A stretch of DNA of 64,000 bases from Dokdonella sp. (GCF_019634845.1 NZ_JAHCAQ010000006.1:1-64000); one strand, 5' to 3'. Positions 46,060-56,615 are shown, numbered from the stretch's first letter. Notes: a model not told the origin generated them from the letters alone. A program made the numbers and translations.

Positions 46060-49000
46060 TCAGGGTGCGGCGGTGGCGGCGAGGTCGGACGTCACGTCGT
46101 GCGCGTGCTCGGCATGGTGGTCCTCGCTCAGCATCATGTAGAACGCCGGCACCACGAACAACGTGAACAGCGTTCCGATCGTGAGACCGGTGACGATGAC
46201 CAGGCCCATGTTGTAGCGGCCGGCCGCACCGGCGCCGCTGGCGATCACCAGCGGCACCACGCCGAGCACCATCGCGGCAGTGGTCATGAGGATCGGGCGC
46301 AGGCGGATCGAGGCCGCCTCGACGATCGCGTCGAGCTTGCTCTTGCCCGCGCGCTGCAGCTCGTTGGCGAACTCCACGATGAGGATGCCGTGCTTGGAGA
46401 TCAGGCCCATCAGCGTGACAAGACCGACCTGGGTGTAGATGTTGAGCGAGGTGGCCCAGCGGCTCGAGATCAGCTGCATGCCGACGATGCCGGGCAGCAG
46501 GTTGATGAACACGAGCGCGCCGAACAGCGCCATCGGCACCGACACGAGGATCACGATCGGATCGCGCAACGAGTTGAACTGCGCGGCCAGCGCCAGGTAG
46601 ACGATGATGACCGCGAACAGCAGCGTGAGCGCAAAGCCGCCCGATTCGTTCATGAACTGGCGGGCCTGGCCCGAGTAGTCGACGCCATAGCTGGCCGGCG
46701 CCAGCTCGCGGATGGTGTCGCGCACGAGCGCGATCGCATCGCCCTGCGCCGCGACCGGCACGCCCTGGAAGGTCACCGAGTTGAGCTGCTGGAAGCGCGT
46801 CAGCGCCTGCGGCACCACTTCGTTGCGAATGGTGGCGACCGTGGCCGCCGGCACCACGCCACCCTGCGGCGTGCGCAGGTAGTAGTCGAGCACCTGGTCG
46901 GGGTTGAGGCGGTCGACCTGCAGCACCTGCGGAATCACCTTGTAGGCGCGTCCCGCGATCGAGAAATAGTTGACGTAGCCGCCACCGAGCGCCGCACCGA
47001 GCGCGCTGCCGACATCCTGCCCGGTCATGCCCAGCGCCGCGACGAGGTCGCGGTCGACGTGCACCGTGCTCTGCGGCTTGTCGATCTTGAGGTTCATGTC
47101 GACGAAGAAGAACTGTCCGCTCTTCTGCAGCCGCGCGAGCACGCCGTTGGCCACCTCGTAGAGGTTCTCGAACGGCTCGGTGCTCGACATCACCACTTCC
47201 ACCGGCAGGCCCTGCGCGCCCGGCAGCGGCGGAAACTGGAACGCCGAGGCATTGAGGCCGGCGATGCCGCTCCACTGCTTCTGCAGCTCCTGCTGGATCT
47301 GGTTGGCATTGCGCGAGCGCTGCGACCACGGCTTGAGTTGGGCGCCGGTGAACACCGAGTTGGGGCCGGCAAAGCCCGTGAACTGGAACGTCTGCGTCAC
47401 CTCGGGCACGGCCTTGGCACGATCATTCATCTGCGTCAGGTAGCTTGCCACCTGCAGCGGCGAGGCATTGGGCGCGGCCATGCCCATGCCGGCCACGATG
47501 CCCTGGTCCTCCTCGGGTGCCAGTGCCGTGGCCGAATGCGTGAACAGGTAGGCGGTGCCGCCGAGCAGCAGCAGGCCCATCACCACCGGCACGCTCCAGG
47601 TCTGCAGCGTGCTGGCCAGGCGGCGACGATAGCCTGCGTGCAGGCTGTCGAAGCGTGCATCGAGGAAATCGACGAACCGGTTGCTGCCGTGCTCGCTCTT
47701 GAGCAGGCGCGAGCCGAGCATCGGCGACAGCGCCAGTGCGATCACCGCCGACACCGTCACCGCGCCGGCCAGCGTGAACGCGAACTCGGTGAACAGCGCG
47801 CCGGTGAGGCCGCCCTGGAAGCCGATCGGGACGTACACGGCAACCAGCACGATCGTCATCGCGACGATCGGGCCGACCAGCTCGCGTGCGGCAACCAGCG
47901 CCGCCTCGAGCGGCTTGCGACCCTCTTCCTTGATGTGGCGGTCGATGTTCTCCACCACGATGATCGCGTCATCGACCACCAGGCCGATGGCGAGCACGAG
48001 CGCCAGCAGCGTGATGAGGTTGATCGAGTAGCCGAGCACGAGCATCACGAAAAACGCGCCGATCAGCGACAGCGGCATCGCCACCAGCGGAATCAGCACC
48101 GCGCGCAGGCTGCCCATGAACAGGAAGATCACCAAGGTGACGATCAGCAGCGCCTCGATCAGGGTCTTGACCACTTCCTCGATCGAGGTGTTGATGAATT
48201 CGGTCGCGTCGTAGGCGATCGTGCCCTTGATGCCGCTGGGCAACTGCGCCTGGATCTCGGGAAAGGCGTCGCGCACGCGCGCAGCCACGTCGAGCACGTT
48301 GGCGTCGGGGGCGCTCTTGATGCCGAGGAACACCGACTGCTTGCCATCGAAGGCCACCGCCGAGTCGTAATCTTCGGCACCGAGCACGACGTTGGCCACG
48401 TCCTCCAGCCGCACCAGCGCGGTGCCGTTGCGCTTGACCACGAGCTGGCGGAACTGGCCGACGTCGTGCAGGTCGGTGTCGGCGGTGAGGGCGACCGTCA
48501 CCGCCTGGCCCTTGGTGGCGCCGACCGCGGTCAGGTAGTTGTTGGCGGCCAGTGCCGAGTAGACATCGGCTGCGGTCACGCCATGGGCGGCCATGCGCGC
48601 CGGGTCCATCCAGGCGCGCAGCGCGAACTGGCGCCCACCGAGCACTTCGGCGGTCTGGACGCCGTCGATCGCGTCGAGCCGCGGCTTGACCATGCGGATC
48701 ACGTAGTCGGTGATGTTGTTGGACGGCAGGGTGGCGCTGTTGAAGCCCATGTACATCGCGGCCGTGGTTTCGCCGACCTGCACCGACACCACCGGCTGCT
48801 GCGCCTGCGCCGGCAGCTGGTTGCGCACCGCGCTGATCTGGGTCTGGATCTCGGTCAGCGCGCGGTTGGAGTCGTAGTTGAGCTTGAGCGTGGCGCTGAT
48901 CGTGGACACCCCGGTCAGGCTCGACGAGGACAGGTAATCGATGCCCTGCGCCTGCGCGATGGCGGCCTCGAGCGGCTGGGTGATGAACCCGGCCACGGTC

Positions 49001-49170
49001 GCCGCGTCGGCACCGAAATAGGTGGTGGTGACGGTCACCACCGCGTTCTCGGTCTTGGGATACTGGCGGATCGAGAGGTCGCTGGCCGCGCGCAGGCCGA
49101 GCACGAGGATCAGCAGGCTGACCACGATCGCCAGGACCGGCTTGTTGATGAACAGATCGGTGAATTTCAT
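46060..49170 (-). CDS. RND multidrug efflux permease (AcrB/MdtB family)
   Basis: 1036 residues from ATG 49170 (MKFTDLFINKPVLAIVVSLL), standard length for HAE1-type RND pumps. Twelve membrane helices with two large periplasmic loops, the proton-relay Asp pair in GLVVDDAIIVVEN (about 405) and SLIGAFFVMLVLGYSIN. Lies 49 bases downstream of its adaptor gene. No outer-membrane channel gene and no repressor are adjacent, so TolC is probably supplied elsewhere. Confidence 0.93.
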   Translation of the reverse strand: MKFTDLFINKPVLAIVVSLLILVLGLRAASDLSIRQYPKTENAVVTVTTTYFGADAATVAGFITQPLEAAIAQAQGIDYLSSSSLTGVSTISATLKLNYDSNRALTEIQTQISAVRNQLPAQAQQPVVSVQVGETTAAMYMGFNSATLPSNNITDYVIRMVKPRLDAIDGVQTAEVLGGRQFALRAWMDPARMAAHGVTAADVYSALAANNYLTAVGATKGQAVTVALTADTDLHDVGQFRQLVVKRNGTALVRLEDVANVVLGAEDYDSAVAFDGKQSVFLGIKSAPDANVLDVAARVRDAFPEIQAQLPSGIKGTIAYDATEFINTSIEEVVKTLIEALLIVTLVIFLFMGSLRAVLIPLVAMPLSLIGAFFVMLVLGYSINLITLLALVLAIGLVVDDAIIVVENIDRHIKEEGRKPLEAALVAARELVGPIVAMTIVLVAVYVPIGFQGGLTGALFTEFAFTLAGAVTVSAVIALALSPMLGSRLLKSEHGSNRFVDFLDARFDSLHAGYRRRLASTLQTWSVPVVMGLLLLGGTAYLFTHSATALAPEEDQGIVAGMGMAAPNASPLQVASYLTQMNDRAKAVPEVTQTFQFTGFAGPNSVFTGAQLKPWSQRSRNANQIQQELQKQWSGIAGLNASAFQFPPLPGAQGLPVEVVMSSTEPFENLYEVANGVLARLQKSGQFFFVDMNLKIDKPQSTVHVDRDLVAALGMTGQDVGSALGAALGGGYVNYFSIAGRAYKVIPQVLQVDRLNPDQVLDYYLRTPQGGVVPAATVATIRNEVVPQALTRFQQLNSVTFQGVPVAAQGDAIALVRDTIRELAPASYGVDYSGQARQFMNESGGFALTLLFAVIIVYLALAAQFNSLRDPIVILVSVPMALFGALVFINLLPGIVGMQLISSRWATSLNIYTQVGLVTLMGLISKHGILIVEFANELQRAGKSKLDAIVEAASIRLRPILMTTAAMVLGVVPLVIASGAGAAGRYNMGLVIVTGLTIGTLFTLFVVPAFYMMLSEDHHAEHAHDVTSDLAATAAP

Positions 49171-49219
49171 GGCGGGTCTTGTCGATGGCGAGCGATGGCA
49201 GGAACCTGCCGTCGGCGGA

Positions 49220-50371
49220 TCACTGTTCCTGCGGCCGCGGATTGGGATCGTTCGCAGGCGGGTGGCTGTTGTCGATCGCCAGCGGCGTGCCGTTCTTGAG
49301 CTTGAGCTGGCCGCTGGTGACGACTTCGGCGCCTTCCTCGAGGCCCGACAGCACCGCGATCTGGTCGCCGCGCGTGGCGCCGGTGGTGACGAAGGCCTGC
49401 TGCGCCGTCGGCGGGGCGTCCTTGCCGCTGCCCGGCTTGACGACGAACACGGTCTGGCCATACGGGTTGAACGTGATCGCGCTCTGCGGCAGCGTGAGCT
49501 GGCGGGTCGGCGTGCCGACATCGACCGCGACCTTGACGTACATGCCCGGCACGAGCTGGCCGTCGGCGTTGTCGGCCACCGCTTCCGCGCGCACGTTGCG
49601 CGTGTCGATGTCGATCCTGGGCTCGATCGCGTTGAGGGTGGCGGCGAATTCGCGACCCGCATGCGCATCGCTGCGCAGCACGGCGTGCTGGCCGACCGCG
49701 AGCTGCGCCAGGTCGCGTTGCGGTACCTGGAAGTCGACGCGGATCGGATCGAGCTGCTGCAGTGTCACGACGGCGCTGCCGGCGCTGACGTAGGCGCCGG
49801 GGCTGAGCGTGATGATGCCGGCGCGACCTGCGAATGGCGCCCGCAACTGCTTCTTGCCGAGGATCACGCGGGCGTACTGCACGCTGGCCTGCTTGGCCTT
49901 GAAGTCGGCGGCGATGTTGTCGTAGTCGGCCTGGCTGATCGCCTTGACCGCGATCTGGCGCTGGGCGCGGTCGAGGGTGAGCTTGGCCAGCGCGGCGGCG
50001 GTTTCGGCTTGGTTGAGCAGGGCGGCGTCGTCCTCGTCGCGCAGCTGCACCAGCAACTGGCCTTCCTGCACGCGGTCGCCTGACTTGAAGTTGACGGACT
50101 GGATCACGCCCGATACGTCGAAGGCGAGGTCGGCGCCACGGCTCGCGCGCAAGCTGCCGATCGCGGCCTGCAGCGGCTGCCAGTCGGAGTAGGCGGCTTT
50201 GGCCGTGCTCACGGTCTGCACCGGCACCGGCATGTTGGCGACGGCCTTTTTCATCATGATCCGGCCGAGCACGTTCCAGCCGATCAGGAGCGTCAGCAGC
50301 GAGCCGACCAGCAGCAGCATGAGGATCATGCGGCGGCGGGTACTGGGTATGCGTTGGGTGCGCGCGGTCAT
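49220..50371 (-). CDS. RND efflux periplasmic adaptor (MFP)
   Basis: 383 residues from ATG 50371. Cytosolic basic tail (TARTQRIPSTRRR), membrane anchor (about 15-37), lipoyl/barrel-sandwich motif (GVIQSVNFKSGDRVQEGQLL) and its second half (LRAPFAGRAGIITLSPGAYV), beta-barrel region (VRAEAVADNADGQLVPGMYV) and a short tail ending PRPQEQ. HlyD/AcrA family partner of the downstream permease. Confidence 0.92.
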   Translation of the reverse strand: MTARTQRIPSTRRRMILMLLLVGSLLTLLIGWNVLGRIMMKKAVANMPVPVQTVSTAKAAYSDWQPLQAAIGSLRASRGADLAFDVSGVIQSVNFKSGDRVQEGQLLVQLRDEDDAALLNQAETAAALAKLTLDRAQRQIAVKAISQADYDNIAADFKAKQASVQYARVILGKKQLRAPFAGRAGIITLSPGAYVSAGSAVVTLQQLDPIRVDFQVPQRDLAQLAVGQHAVLRSDAHAGREFAATLNAIEPRIDIDTRNVRAEAVADNADGQLVPGMYVKVAVDVGTPTRQLTLPQSAITFNPYGQTVFVVKPGSGKDAPPTAQQAFVTTGATRGDQIAVLSGLEEGAEVVTSGQLKLKNGTPLAIDNSHPPANDPNPRPQEQ

Positions 50372-50535
50372 GCGCGGTCCTCGGTAAGTAAGAGGGGGAG
50401 GCCGCTGGCAAGCCAGGGCCAAGCCCGGTATTAGAACAGGAATCGATCCCATTTGTCGTGGCCCGGAGGTCACGGGCCGCAGCAGGCCACTGCGGGTGGC
50501 ACCATCGCCGCTTGCCTTGGTTGCGGAGATGCGTG

Positions 50536-51372
50536 ATGGAACGCTCCATTCAGATTGCGGCGGCGCAGCGCCTGCGCGCGCTGCATGACCGCCGGCAGCT
50601 GCTGCTGCTGCCCAATGCCTGGGATGCCGCCAGCGCCTGCATGCTGGCCCGGCTCGGTTTTCCCGCCGTGGCCACGACCAGCGGCGGCGTCGCCTGGTCG
50701 CTCGGTTGGGCCGATGGCGAACGGCTGCCGCTGGATGAAATGCTGGCCGCGGTGGCGCGCATCACGCGCGTCACGCCGGTGCCGGTAACGGTCGATTTCG
50801 AAGGCGGCTACGGCGCGTCGCCGGACCAGGTGCACGCCAACGTGACCGCGCTCATCGCGACCGGCGCGGTCGGCATCAACCTCGAGGACGGCATTGCCCA
50901 TGCCCGCCTGCGCCCGATCGACGCCGCCGCCGCGCGCATCGCCGCCGCGCGTGCAGCCGCCAACGCCTGCGGCCTGCCATTGGTGATCAATGCGCGCATC
51001 GACAGCTGGATCGTCGCCGGCACGGCGAACGAGCAAGCGCGGATCGCCGACTGCCTGGACCGCGCCCGCGCCTACCTGGCCGCCGGCGCCGACTGCATCT
51101 ACCCGATCGCCCTGGCCGAACCTGCGGTGATCGGACGCCTGTGCTCCGCCATCGATGCACCCGTCAACATCGGCGCCCGCACCGGAATGCCCGCCATCGC
51201 CGAGCTGGCACGCCTGGGCGTGGCGCGCGTGAGCACGGCCACGCGGCTGGCAACGCGCGCCTACGCCGCCGCGCGCGACGCGGCCCTGGCCATGCGCGAC
51301 AGCGGCCACTTCGACGCGCTCGACTCGACCTTCGGCTATGCCGACATGCAGGCGCTGTTCGACGCGCACTGA
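50536..51372 (+). CDS. PEP mutase / isocitrate lyase family enzyme
   Basis: 278 residues (MERSIQIAAAQRLRALHDRR). LLLPNAWDAASACMLARLGF, VDFEGGYGASPDQV and GINLEDGIAHARL are typical of the isocitrate lyase/PEP mutase superfamily; VTVDFEGGYG gives the Mg-binding acidic residues. The catalytic Cys of true isocitrate lyase (KKCGH) is absent, so it is more like oxaloacetate decarboxylase or carboxy-PEP mutase members. Reaction unknown. Confidence 0.8.
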   Translation: MERSIQIAAAQRLRALHDRRQLLLLPNAWDAASACMLARLGFPAVATTSGGVAWSLGWADGERLPLDEMLAAVARITRVTPVPVTVDFEGGYGASPDQVHANVTALIATGAVGINLEDGIAHARLRPIDAAAARIAAARAAANACGLPLVINARIDSWIVAGTANEQARIADCLDRARAYLAAGADCIYPIALAEPAVIGRLCSAIDAPVNIGARTGMPAIAELARLGVARVSTATRLATRAYAAARDAALAMRDSGHFDALDSTFGYADMQALFDAH

Positions 51373-51439
51373 AGCGTGCGTGTGCTGTGCGGAGGTGGCT
51401 GGCGTCGGTGGGGTGTCGGGGTTTTGGTCGTTGGTCGGC

Positions 51440-52780
51440 CCTGGCGCGACAACCGACTCAGGTTCGTGGTGGGTTTGTTGCGCATCGGTGGGCGGCTTGC
51501 GCCGGTTGGCTTGGGCGCTGATTCGATCGTTGGCTTCTTTGCGAAGACCGACTCACGTCCGTGGTGGGTTCGTCCCGCATCCCTGCGGGCCGGTGTCTTT
51601 CTCTTGCTTGCCCAAGAGAAAGTCACCAAAGAGAAGGGCAGCCCTCACGGCGCCGCCTTGCGCACCTCCTGTGCGCAAGGTCCACTCCCGGCGGCCGGTT
51701 GCGCCGACAGCACCTCCGTGTGCTGACGGCGCAATGTGCGATCCTCGCGCTCCTGCAGGCCGCTTCGGCCGCCGTCCGTCTGCCGGCGGGCCGGAAACGC
51801 AGCGCGCTCCTGCGCGCCCAAGCCCATATTGACGCGTCGCCCAGACCATGCTCCGCGAATCCGGCTGCGTCTTCGCGAAAAACCGACTCACGTCCGTGGT
51901 GGGTTCAGTCCGCATCCTGCAGACGCAGTTCGCCTTCTCTTGCCCAAGAGAAAGTCACCAAAAGGGCAGCCCTCGCGGCGCCGCCTTGCGCACCTCCCTG
52001 TGCGCAAGGTCCACCCGGCGGCCCGGTTGCGCCGACAGCACCTCCATGTGCTGACGGCGCAATAGGCAAATCCCTCGCGCTCCCCACGGGCCGCTTCGGC
52101 CGCCGTCCGTCGCGCCGACGGGCCGGGGAACAGCGCTCCTGCGCGCCCAAGTCCGCTGACGTGCAGCAGACGTACTCCGCGAATCCGGCTGCGTCTTCGC
52201 GAAAAACCGACTCACGTCGGCCAGGGTGGGTTCGTCCACACATCCACCGGGCCGGGAAAAGCAGCGCGCTCCTGCGCGCCCAAGCCCACACCGTGAGTAC
52301 GCCCACTGTCCTTGCATGCTGGCCATATTCCCCTTTGGCCACGGCGCGGGGGCGAAGGGCAGGCCCGCAGGGGCGGCGCGAGGGATCGCGCCGCGTTTGC
52401 CGTCAGTGCACGGATGCACTGTCGGCAAACCCCCGTAGCGCCCGCGCGCAGTCGCGCGCCGACGGCGCGCGACCGTGGCCGGTGGGGTGCCCTTTCTTTT
52501 GGTTCCTTTTCTTTGGGCATGCAAAGAAAAGGAACCGGCCCGCAGGGATGCGGGACGAACCCACCACGGACGTGAGTCGGCACTCGCACACCAGCCAACG
52601 ATGGCACCAGCCCAAAAACCAACCGGCGCAAGCCGCCCACCGATGCACAACGAACCCACCACGGACGTGAGTCGGTTTTCGCAAAGAAGCCAACGATCGA
52701 ATCAGCGTCCAAGCCAACCGACGCAAGCCGCCTCGCTCATGCGAAACAAACCCACCACCACCGTGCGCGGAGTCGCGCGA
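51440..52780. repeat. Non-coding block of direct and inverted repeats
   Basis: A 1.3-kb region between 51372 and 52795. The core CGACTCACGTCCGTGGTGGG recurs on the plus strand at about 51549, 51884 and, with variation, at 51454 and 52208. It is inverted at 52555-52579 and 52650-52674, and degenerate at 52746-52775. The unit starting at 51597 (CTTTCTCTTG hairpin, then GCGCCGCCTTGCGCACCTCC, then TGCTGACGGCGCAAT) is repeated from about 51930. The outer parts (about 51450-51590 and 52545-52770) are inverted copies of each other. Open frames here (LAQEKVTK, LFFGHAKKRNR) are artefacts of the repeat. Confidence 0.8.
52501..52536. repeat. Perfect 15-bp inverted repeat in the repeat block
   Basis: GGTTCCTTTTCTTTG and CAAAGAAAAGGAACC with a 6-base loop (GGCATG). 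The related hairpin CTTTCTCTTG / CAAGAGAAAG at 51597-51622 occupies the equivalent position in the direct-repeat unit. Confidence 0.85.
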
Positions 52781-52794
52781 CCCGCGACCGGCGA

Positions 52795-54867
52795 TCAACC
52801 GTGCTCGCGCAGCCAGTCCGCGAAGGCATCGAGCGCGAGTGGCGGGGCGTACAGGTAGCCCTGCGCCGCATCACAGCCTTCGCCAGCCAGGAACTCCCAC
52901 TGCTGCGCGGTTTCCACGCCCTCGGCCACCGTGCTGAGGCCGAGGCTGCGTCCCATGGCGATGACCGCGCGGCAGATCGCGGCGTCGTTGGCGTCGGTGT
53001 GGATGTCGCGCACGAAGGATTGGTCGATCTTGATCTGGTCGATCGGCAGGCGCTTGACATAGTTGAGCGAGGAATAGCCCGTGCCGAAGTCGTCGAGCGA
53101 GAAGCGCACGCCGATGTCCTTGAGTTCGCGCATGGTGTCGATGGCATGGTCGAGGTTGCCGAGCAGCATGCTTTCGGTCAGTTCCAGTCGCAGTCGCGAC
53201 GGCTCGATGTCGTGCGTCCGCAGCAGCTCGCTCACGCTGGCGACGAAGTTGCCCTGATAGAACTGGCGCGCGCTGACATTGACTGCGAGTTGCAGGCGCG
53301 CGAACGCGGGCTGGCGGGTCCAGCCGTCGAGCACGCGGCAGGCTTCGCCGAGCACCCACTGCCCGATCGAGGTGATGAGTCCGGTTTCCTCGGCCAGCGT
53401 GATGAACTCGATCGGTGCGACCGCGCCACGCTGTGGGTGCTGCCAGCGCAGCAGCGCCTCGACGCCGATGCAGTGGCCGCAGGCGTCGACCTGCGGCTGA
53501 TACTGCAGCGTCAATTGTCGGCCGGCCAGGGCCAGGCGCAGGTCCGCCTCGAGCTGGGCGCGCGCGGCGACGCGCACCTGGATCGACGGATCGAAGAAGC
53601 GCAGCGCGTTGCGGCCGGCTGCCTTGGCCTGGTACATCGCCAGGTCGGCGCGCTTGAGCACTTCGCGCGCAGGCAGTCCGTGGCCGTGGAACAGCGCGAT
53701 GCCGATGCTGGCGCTGCCATGCCAGGGCATCGACTCGACATCACAGGCGGCGGCGAGTACCGCAAGGATCTGCTCGCCAATGCGGTGGGCCTGCGTGGCG
53801 GCGATTTCCGCGTTCTCGTCCAGCGGCTGGATCAACACCACGAATTCGTCGCCGCCCATCCGCGCAACCGTGTCGCTGCCGCGCACCACGTCGCGCAGCC
53901 GAAGCGCCACCTGCGCCAACAGGCGGTCGCCCACGTCGTGGCCGCGGGTGTCGTTGAGTACCTTGAAATGGTCCAGGTCGAGGTAGGCGAGGGCGCCATG
54001 GCAGCCGCTGCGCACGCTGTTGGCCATGGCCTGTTCCAGCCGGTCGTGCAGCAGGCGCCGGTTGGGCAGGTGGGTGAGCGGGTCGAAGAAGGCCAGGTCA
54101 TAGGCCTGCTGCTCGACGCGCTTGCGCTGGGTGATGTCGCGCCACACGCAGTACAACGCATCGTGGCCCTCGATGCGGATGCGGGCGAGGGTGACTTCAG
54201 CCGGGAAGCAGGAGCCGTCGGCGCGCTGGTGTTCCCATTCGAAGCGATGCACGCCCTCGCGCAGGGCGGTCTGCATCATTTCCTCGGCCTTGTCGAACGA
54301 GAGCCGACCATCGGGTTGCCGTTGCGGTGACAGCCGCGAGGGATGTTGCAGGATGTCCTCGCGATGCGCGTAGCCGAGCAGCGCCACCGCGGCGCGGTTG
54401 CAGTCGGTGAAGTGGCCGCGTTCGATCAGCCAGCAGGGATCGGGCAGGTGATCGAACAGGTCACGGAAGCGCTGCTCGCTGTTGCGCAGCTGCTGTCCGC
54501 ACTCGTCGAGCTGCCGGGCGAGCGCGGGCCGTTGCAGCAGTTGCTCGAGCACGGCGCCCAGCGTCGGCAGCAGCGGCAGCCAAGTGGCGAACGACACCTC
54601 GTCGTCGACGTGCAGCGATACCGTGCCGAACTCGCTGCCGCCGGCGGCGAGCACCAGACGGTGGGCGGCCGCTGCCACCGTCGCGCCGGCCGGATGGAAA
54701 CGCGCGGCGGCGACGCCAGGCAGCCGCGCCAGGCGCGATTCCAGCAGTGGTACCACCATCTCGGCGGGTGCCGCTGCGACTTCGGCCAGCATCGCCAGTA
54801 CCCACTCGGCAGCGGCGGCTGCGGTGGCGTGGCCGCTGTCGTGTTCATCGTCGTTCGGGCGCCGCAC
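52795..54867 (-). CDS. PAS-GGDEF-EAL signalling protein
   Basis: 690 residues, no membrane segment. A divergent N-terminal GAF-like region (about 1-120), PAS (about 125-255, EHQRADGSCFPAEVTLARI), GGDEF domain with intact MGGDEFV motif (about 340) and EAL domain with EALLRW (about 465), DDFGTGYSSL and AEGVETA. Both active-site motifs are complete, so it may synthesise or degrade cyclic di-GMP. It is one of three c-di-GMP genes in a row. Confidence 0.93.
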   Translation of the reverse strand: MRRPNDDEHDSGHATAAAAAEWVLAMLAEVAAAPAEMVVPLLESRLARLPGVAAARFHPAGATVAAAAHRLVLAAGGSEFGTVSLHVDDEVSFATWLPLLPTLGAVLEQLLQRPALARQLDECGQQLRNSEQRFRDLFDHLPDPCWLIERGHFTDCNRAAVALLGYAHREDILQHPSRLSPQRQPDGRLSFDKAEEMMQTALREGVHRFEWEHQRADGSCFPAEVTLARIRIEGHDALYCVWRDITQRKRVEQQAYDLAFFDPLTHLPNRRLLHDRLEQAMANSVRSGCHGALAYLDLDHFKVLNDTRGHDVGDRLLAQVALRLRDVVRGSDTVARMGGDEFVVLIQPLDENAEIAATQAHRIGEQILAVLAAACDVESMPWHGSASIGIALFHGHGLPAREVLKRADLAMYQAKAAGRNALRFFDPSIQVRVAARAQLEADLRLALAGRQLTLQYQPQVDACGHCIGVEALLRWQHPQRGAVAPIEFITLAEETGLITSIGQWVLGEACRVLDGWTRQPAFARLQLAVNVSARQFYQGNFVASVSELLRTHDIEPSRLRLELTESMLLGNLDHAIDTMRELKDIGVRFSLDDFGTGYSSLNYVKRLPIDQIKIDQSFVRDIHTDANDAAICRAVIAMGRSLGLSTVAEGVETAQQWEFLAGEGCDAAQGYLYAPPLALDAFADWLREHG

Positions 54868-54980
54868 GGACTCACACCTCGATTCGGGTTGGGCGCGTCC
54901 TGATGCCTGGTGCAGGCCGCATCCGCGGTTGCGCCCATGACGCGATCATGCGCGCAGCGCGCAGCTTGCGTCGAGCGGTT

Positions 54981-56294
54981 TCATGAGCCGGCTGGCAGCG
55001 CGGCCGTGGCCGATCGCGGGCTGACCCGCACACGATCGCGCCCCTGCGACTTGGCTTCGTACAGCAGGCCGTCGGCGATGCGCAGCAGCGCCTCGCCATC
55101 GGGACCGTCCTGCTGGTCGACCACGCCGGCGCTGATCGTGAAGGCGGGCACGCCGCCGCGCGTGGTGGCGCGCGGCAGTTCCGCGCGCAGGCGCTCGAGC
55201 AGTTCGGCTGCGGCGCCGGCGTCGAGGCCCACGAGCAGGATCACGAACTCCTCGCCGCCAAAGCGGCAGACGAGATCGTGGCGGCGCACGGTCTGCCGTA
55301 GTGCGCTGGCCAGCACCTTGAGCGCGCGATCGCCAACTTCGTGGCCGTGGTTGTCGTTGATCTTCTTGAAGTGGTCGATGTCGGCGATGACGAGCGCAAA
55401 CGGCGCCTGCTGGTCGAGCAGGATCGCCAGCCTTGCATCGAGCGCGCGGCGGTTGTGCAGGCCGGTCAGCGGATCGGTGGTGGCTTTGGCCTCGGACGCT
55501 GCCACCGAGCGGATGCCGGCCAGGCGGGTCCCGACCTTGTGGGCGTTGAAATTGAGTGATTGCAGCAGCCGGTACAGCGCCGGGTCGTCGGCCGTACCCA
55601 GTGCGCGGACCATGCCGGTACCGCGCCCGCCGGTGAAAATCGGCGTGCAGGCGGCGGCGCAGCCGGTATCGATCTGGCCACTGAGGCCCGGACACGCGCT
55701 CAGGGCCATGCCGTCCTCGTACACGAGGCCTTGGCCGCGGCGGATCGACGGACAGTCGGCAGGGCGGCGGATGACGCAGCGCGCGGCCGGCTCCATGTCG
55801 CCCACGGTGATCGTGTGGCTGACATCGCCGTCGGGATCGTCGGCCAGCAGCAGTTGCGCACCGCCTGCGCCGGCCACGGCCCTGAGCGCCTGCTCGGCGA
55901 TGCGCAGCACCGCCGGCTCGTCCTCGGCAATCTCCAGCGCATGCTGCAGGCGCGCATCGGTCTCGTGCGCGCGCAGGCGATCTTCGGCCAGGTTTGCCTT
56001 GGTGGTCTGTTCACCGAGCCGCCGCGCGTGCCCGGCGAGCAGCGGTGCCAGCAACTGGTACCACACGATCGGCGCCGCCAGCACGAGGAACAGCATGGCC
56101 CCGACCAGAACCCGGGCCGCATCCGCTGCCTGCGGCAGGAACACCTGGGCGGCAGCCGTCGCCGCCGCGCAGGCCACTGCCAACAGGACGAGCAGCAGCA
56201 GGTAGCGCTGCATCGGTGCGGCGGCGGGTGCTTCCTGCGTGCCGTCAATGCTGGCCAGACCGGCCGTGGTGTCGCCTGGGTCACGGGTTTTCAT
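54981..56294 (-). CDS. Membrane-bound diguanylate cyclase
   Basis: 437 residues. Two membrane segments (about 28-50 and 60-82), a sensor region with a Cys cluster (ARCVIRRPADCPSI, LSACPGLSGQIDTGCAAAC) that could bind metal or form disulfides, then a GGDEF domain with FGGEEFVI. No EAL. Probably a cyclic di-GMP synthase responding to a redox or metal-linked signal, the latter inferred only from the cysteines. Confidence 0.9.
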   Translation of the reverse strand: MKTRDPGDTTAGLASIDGTQEAPAAAPMQRYLLLLVLLAVACAAATAAAQVFLPQAADAARVLVGAMLFLVLAAPIVWYQLLAPLLAGHARRLGEQTTKANLAEDRLRAHETDARLQHALEIAEDEPAVLRIAEQALRAVAGAGGAQLLLADDPDGDVSHTITVGDMEPAARCVIRRPADCPSIRRGQGLVYEDGMALSACPGLSGQIDTGCAAACTPIFTGGRGTGMVRALGTADDPALYRLLQSLNFNAHKVGTRLAGIRSVAASEAKATTDPLTGLHNRRALDARLAILLDQQAPFALVIADIDHFKKINDNHGHEVGDRALKVLASALRQTVRRHDLVCRFGGEEFVILLVGLDAGAAAELLERLRAELPRATTRGGVPAFTISAGVVDQQDGPDGEALLRIADGLLYEAKSQGRDRVRVSPRSATAALPAGS

Positions 56295-56615
56295 GTCGGG
56301 GCCTCCGCTCGGTGTGGCCGACGCGCTCCATCATGCACCTGCGCCATCGGCGCAAGTGCATCCTTGTGACGAAATGCAAAGTTCGCGCCAGCGGCATCGA
56401 GGCGGCTGCCGCCGCAAGCGCGAAACGGGCATGATTCGTGCTTTGCAGTCCGCATGTCGCGGGTTGGCCGGCGGCCGGAGCTTGCGTTGGCGCAGCAGCG
56501 GCCGGCGCCAGACGGCGCTGCAACGGTCTGGGATGCGTTCGACCGCATGGCAACGCGCGCCGCGGCAGGTGCAGTGGCGCGGCCGATGACCGATGCAGCA
56601 TCGAGGAAACCGGGG

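Noticed and set aside
45865-49299. A 1144-codon plus-strand frame antisense to the RND pump
   Set aside because: A shadow of the GC-rich RND and SPFH genes; His/Arg-rich and without domains.
51560-52670. Long open frames across the repeat block (for example one of 369 codons on the plus strand)
   Set aside because: They follow the repeats in several frames at once, repeat the same short peptides, have no ribosome-binding site and show no domain.
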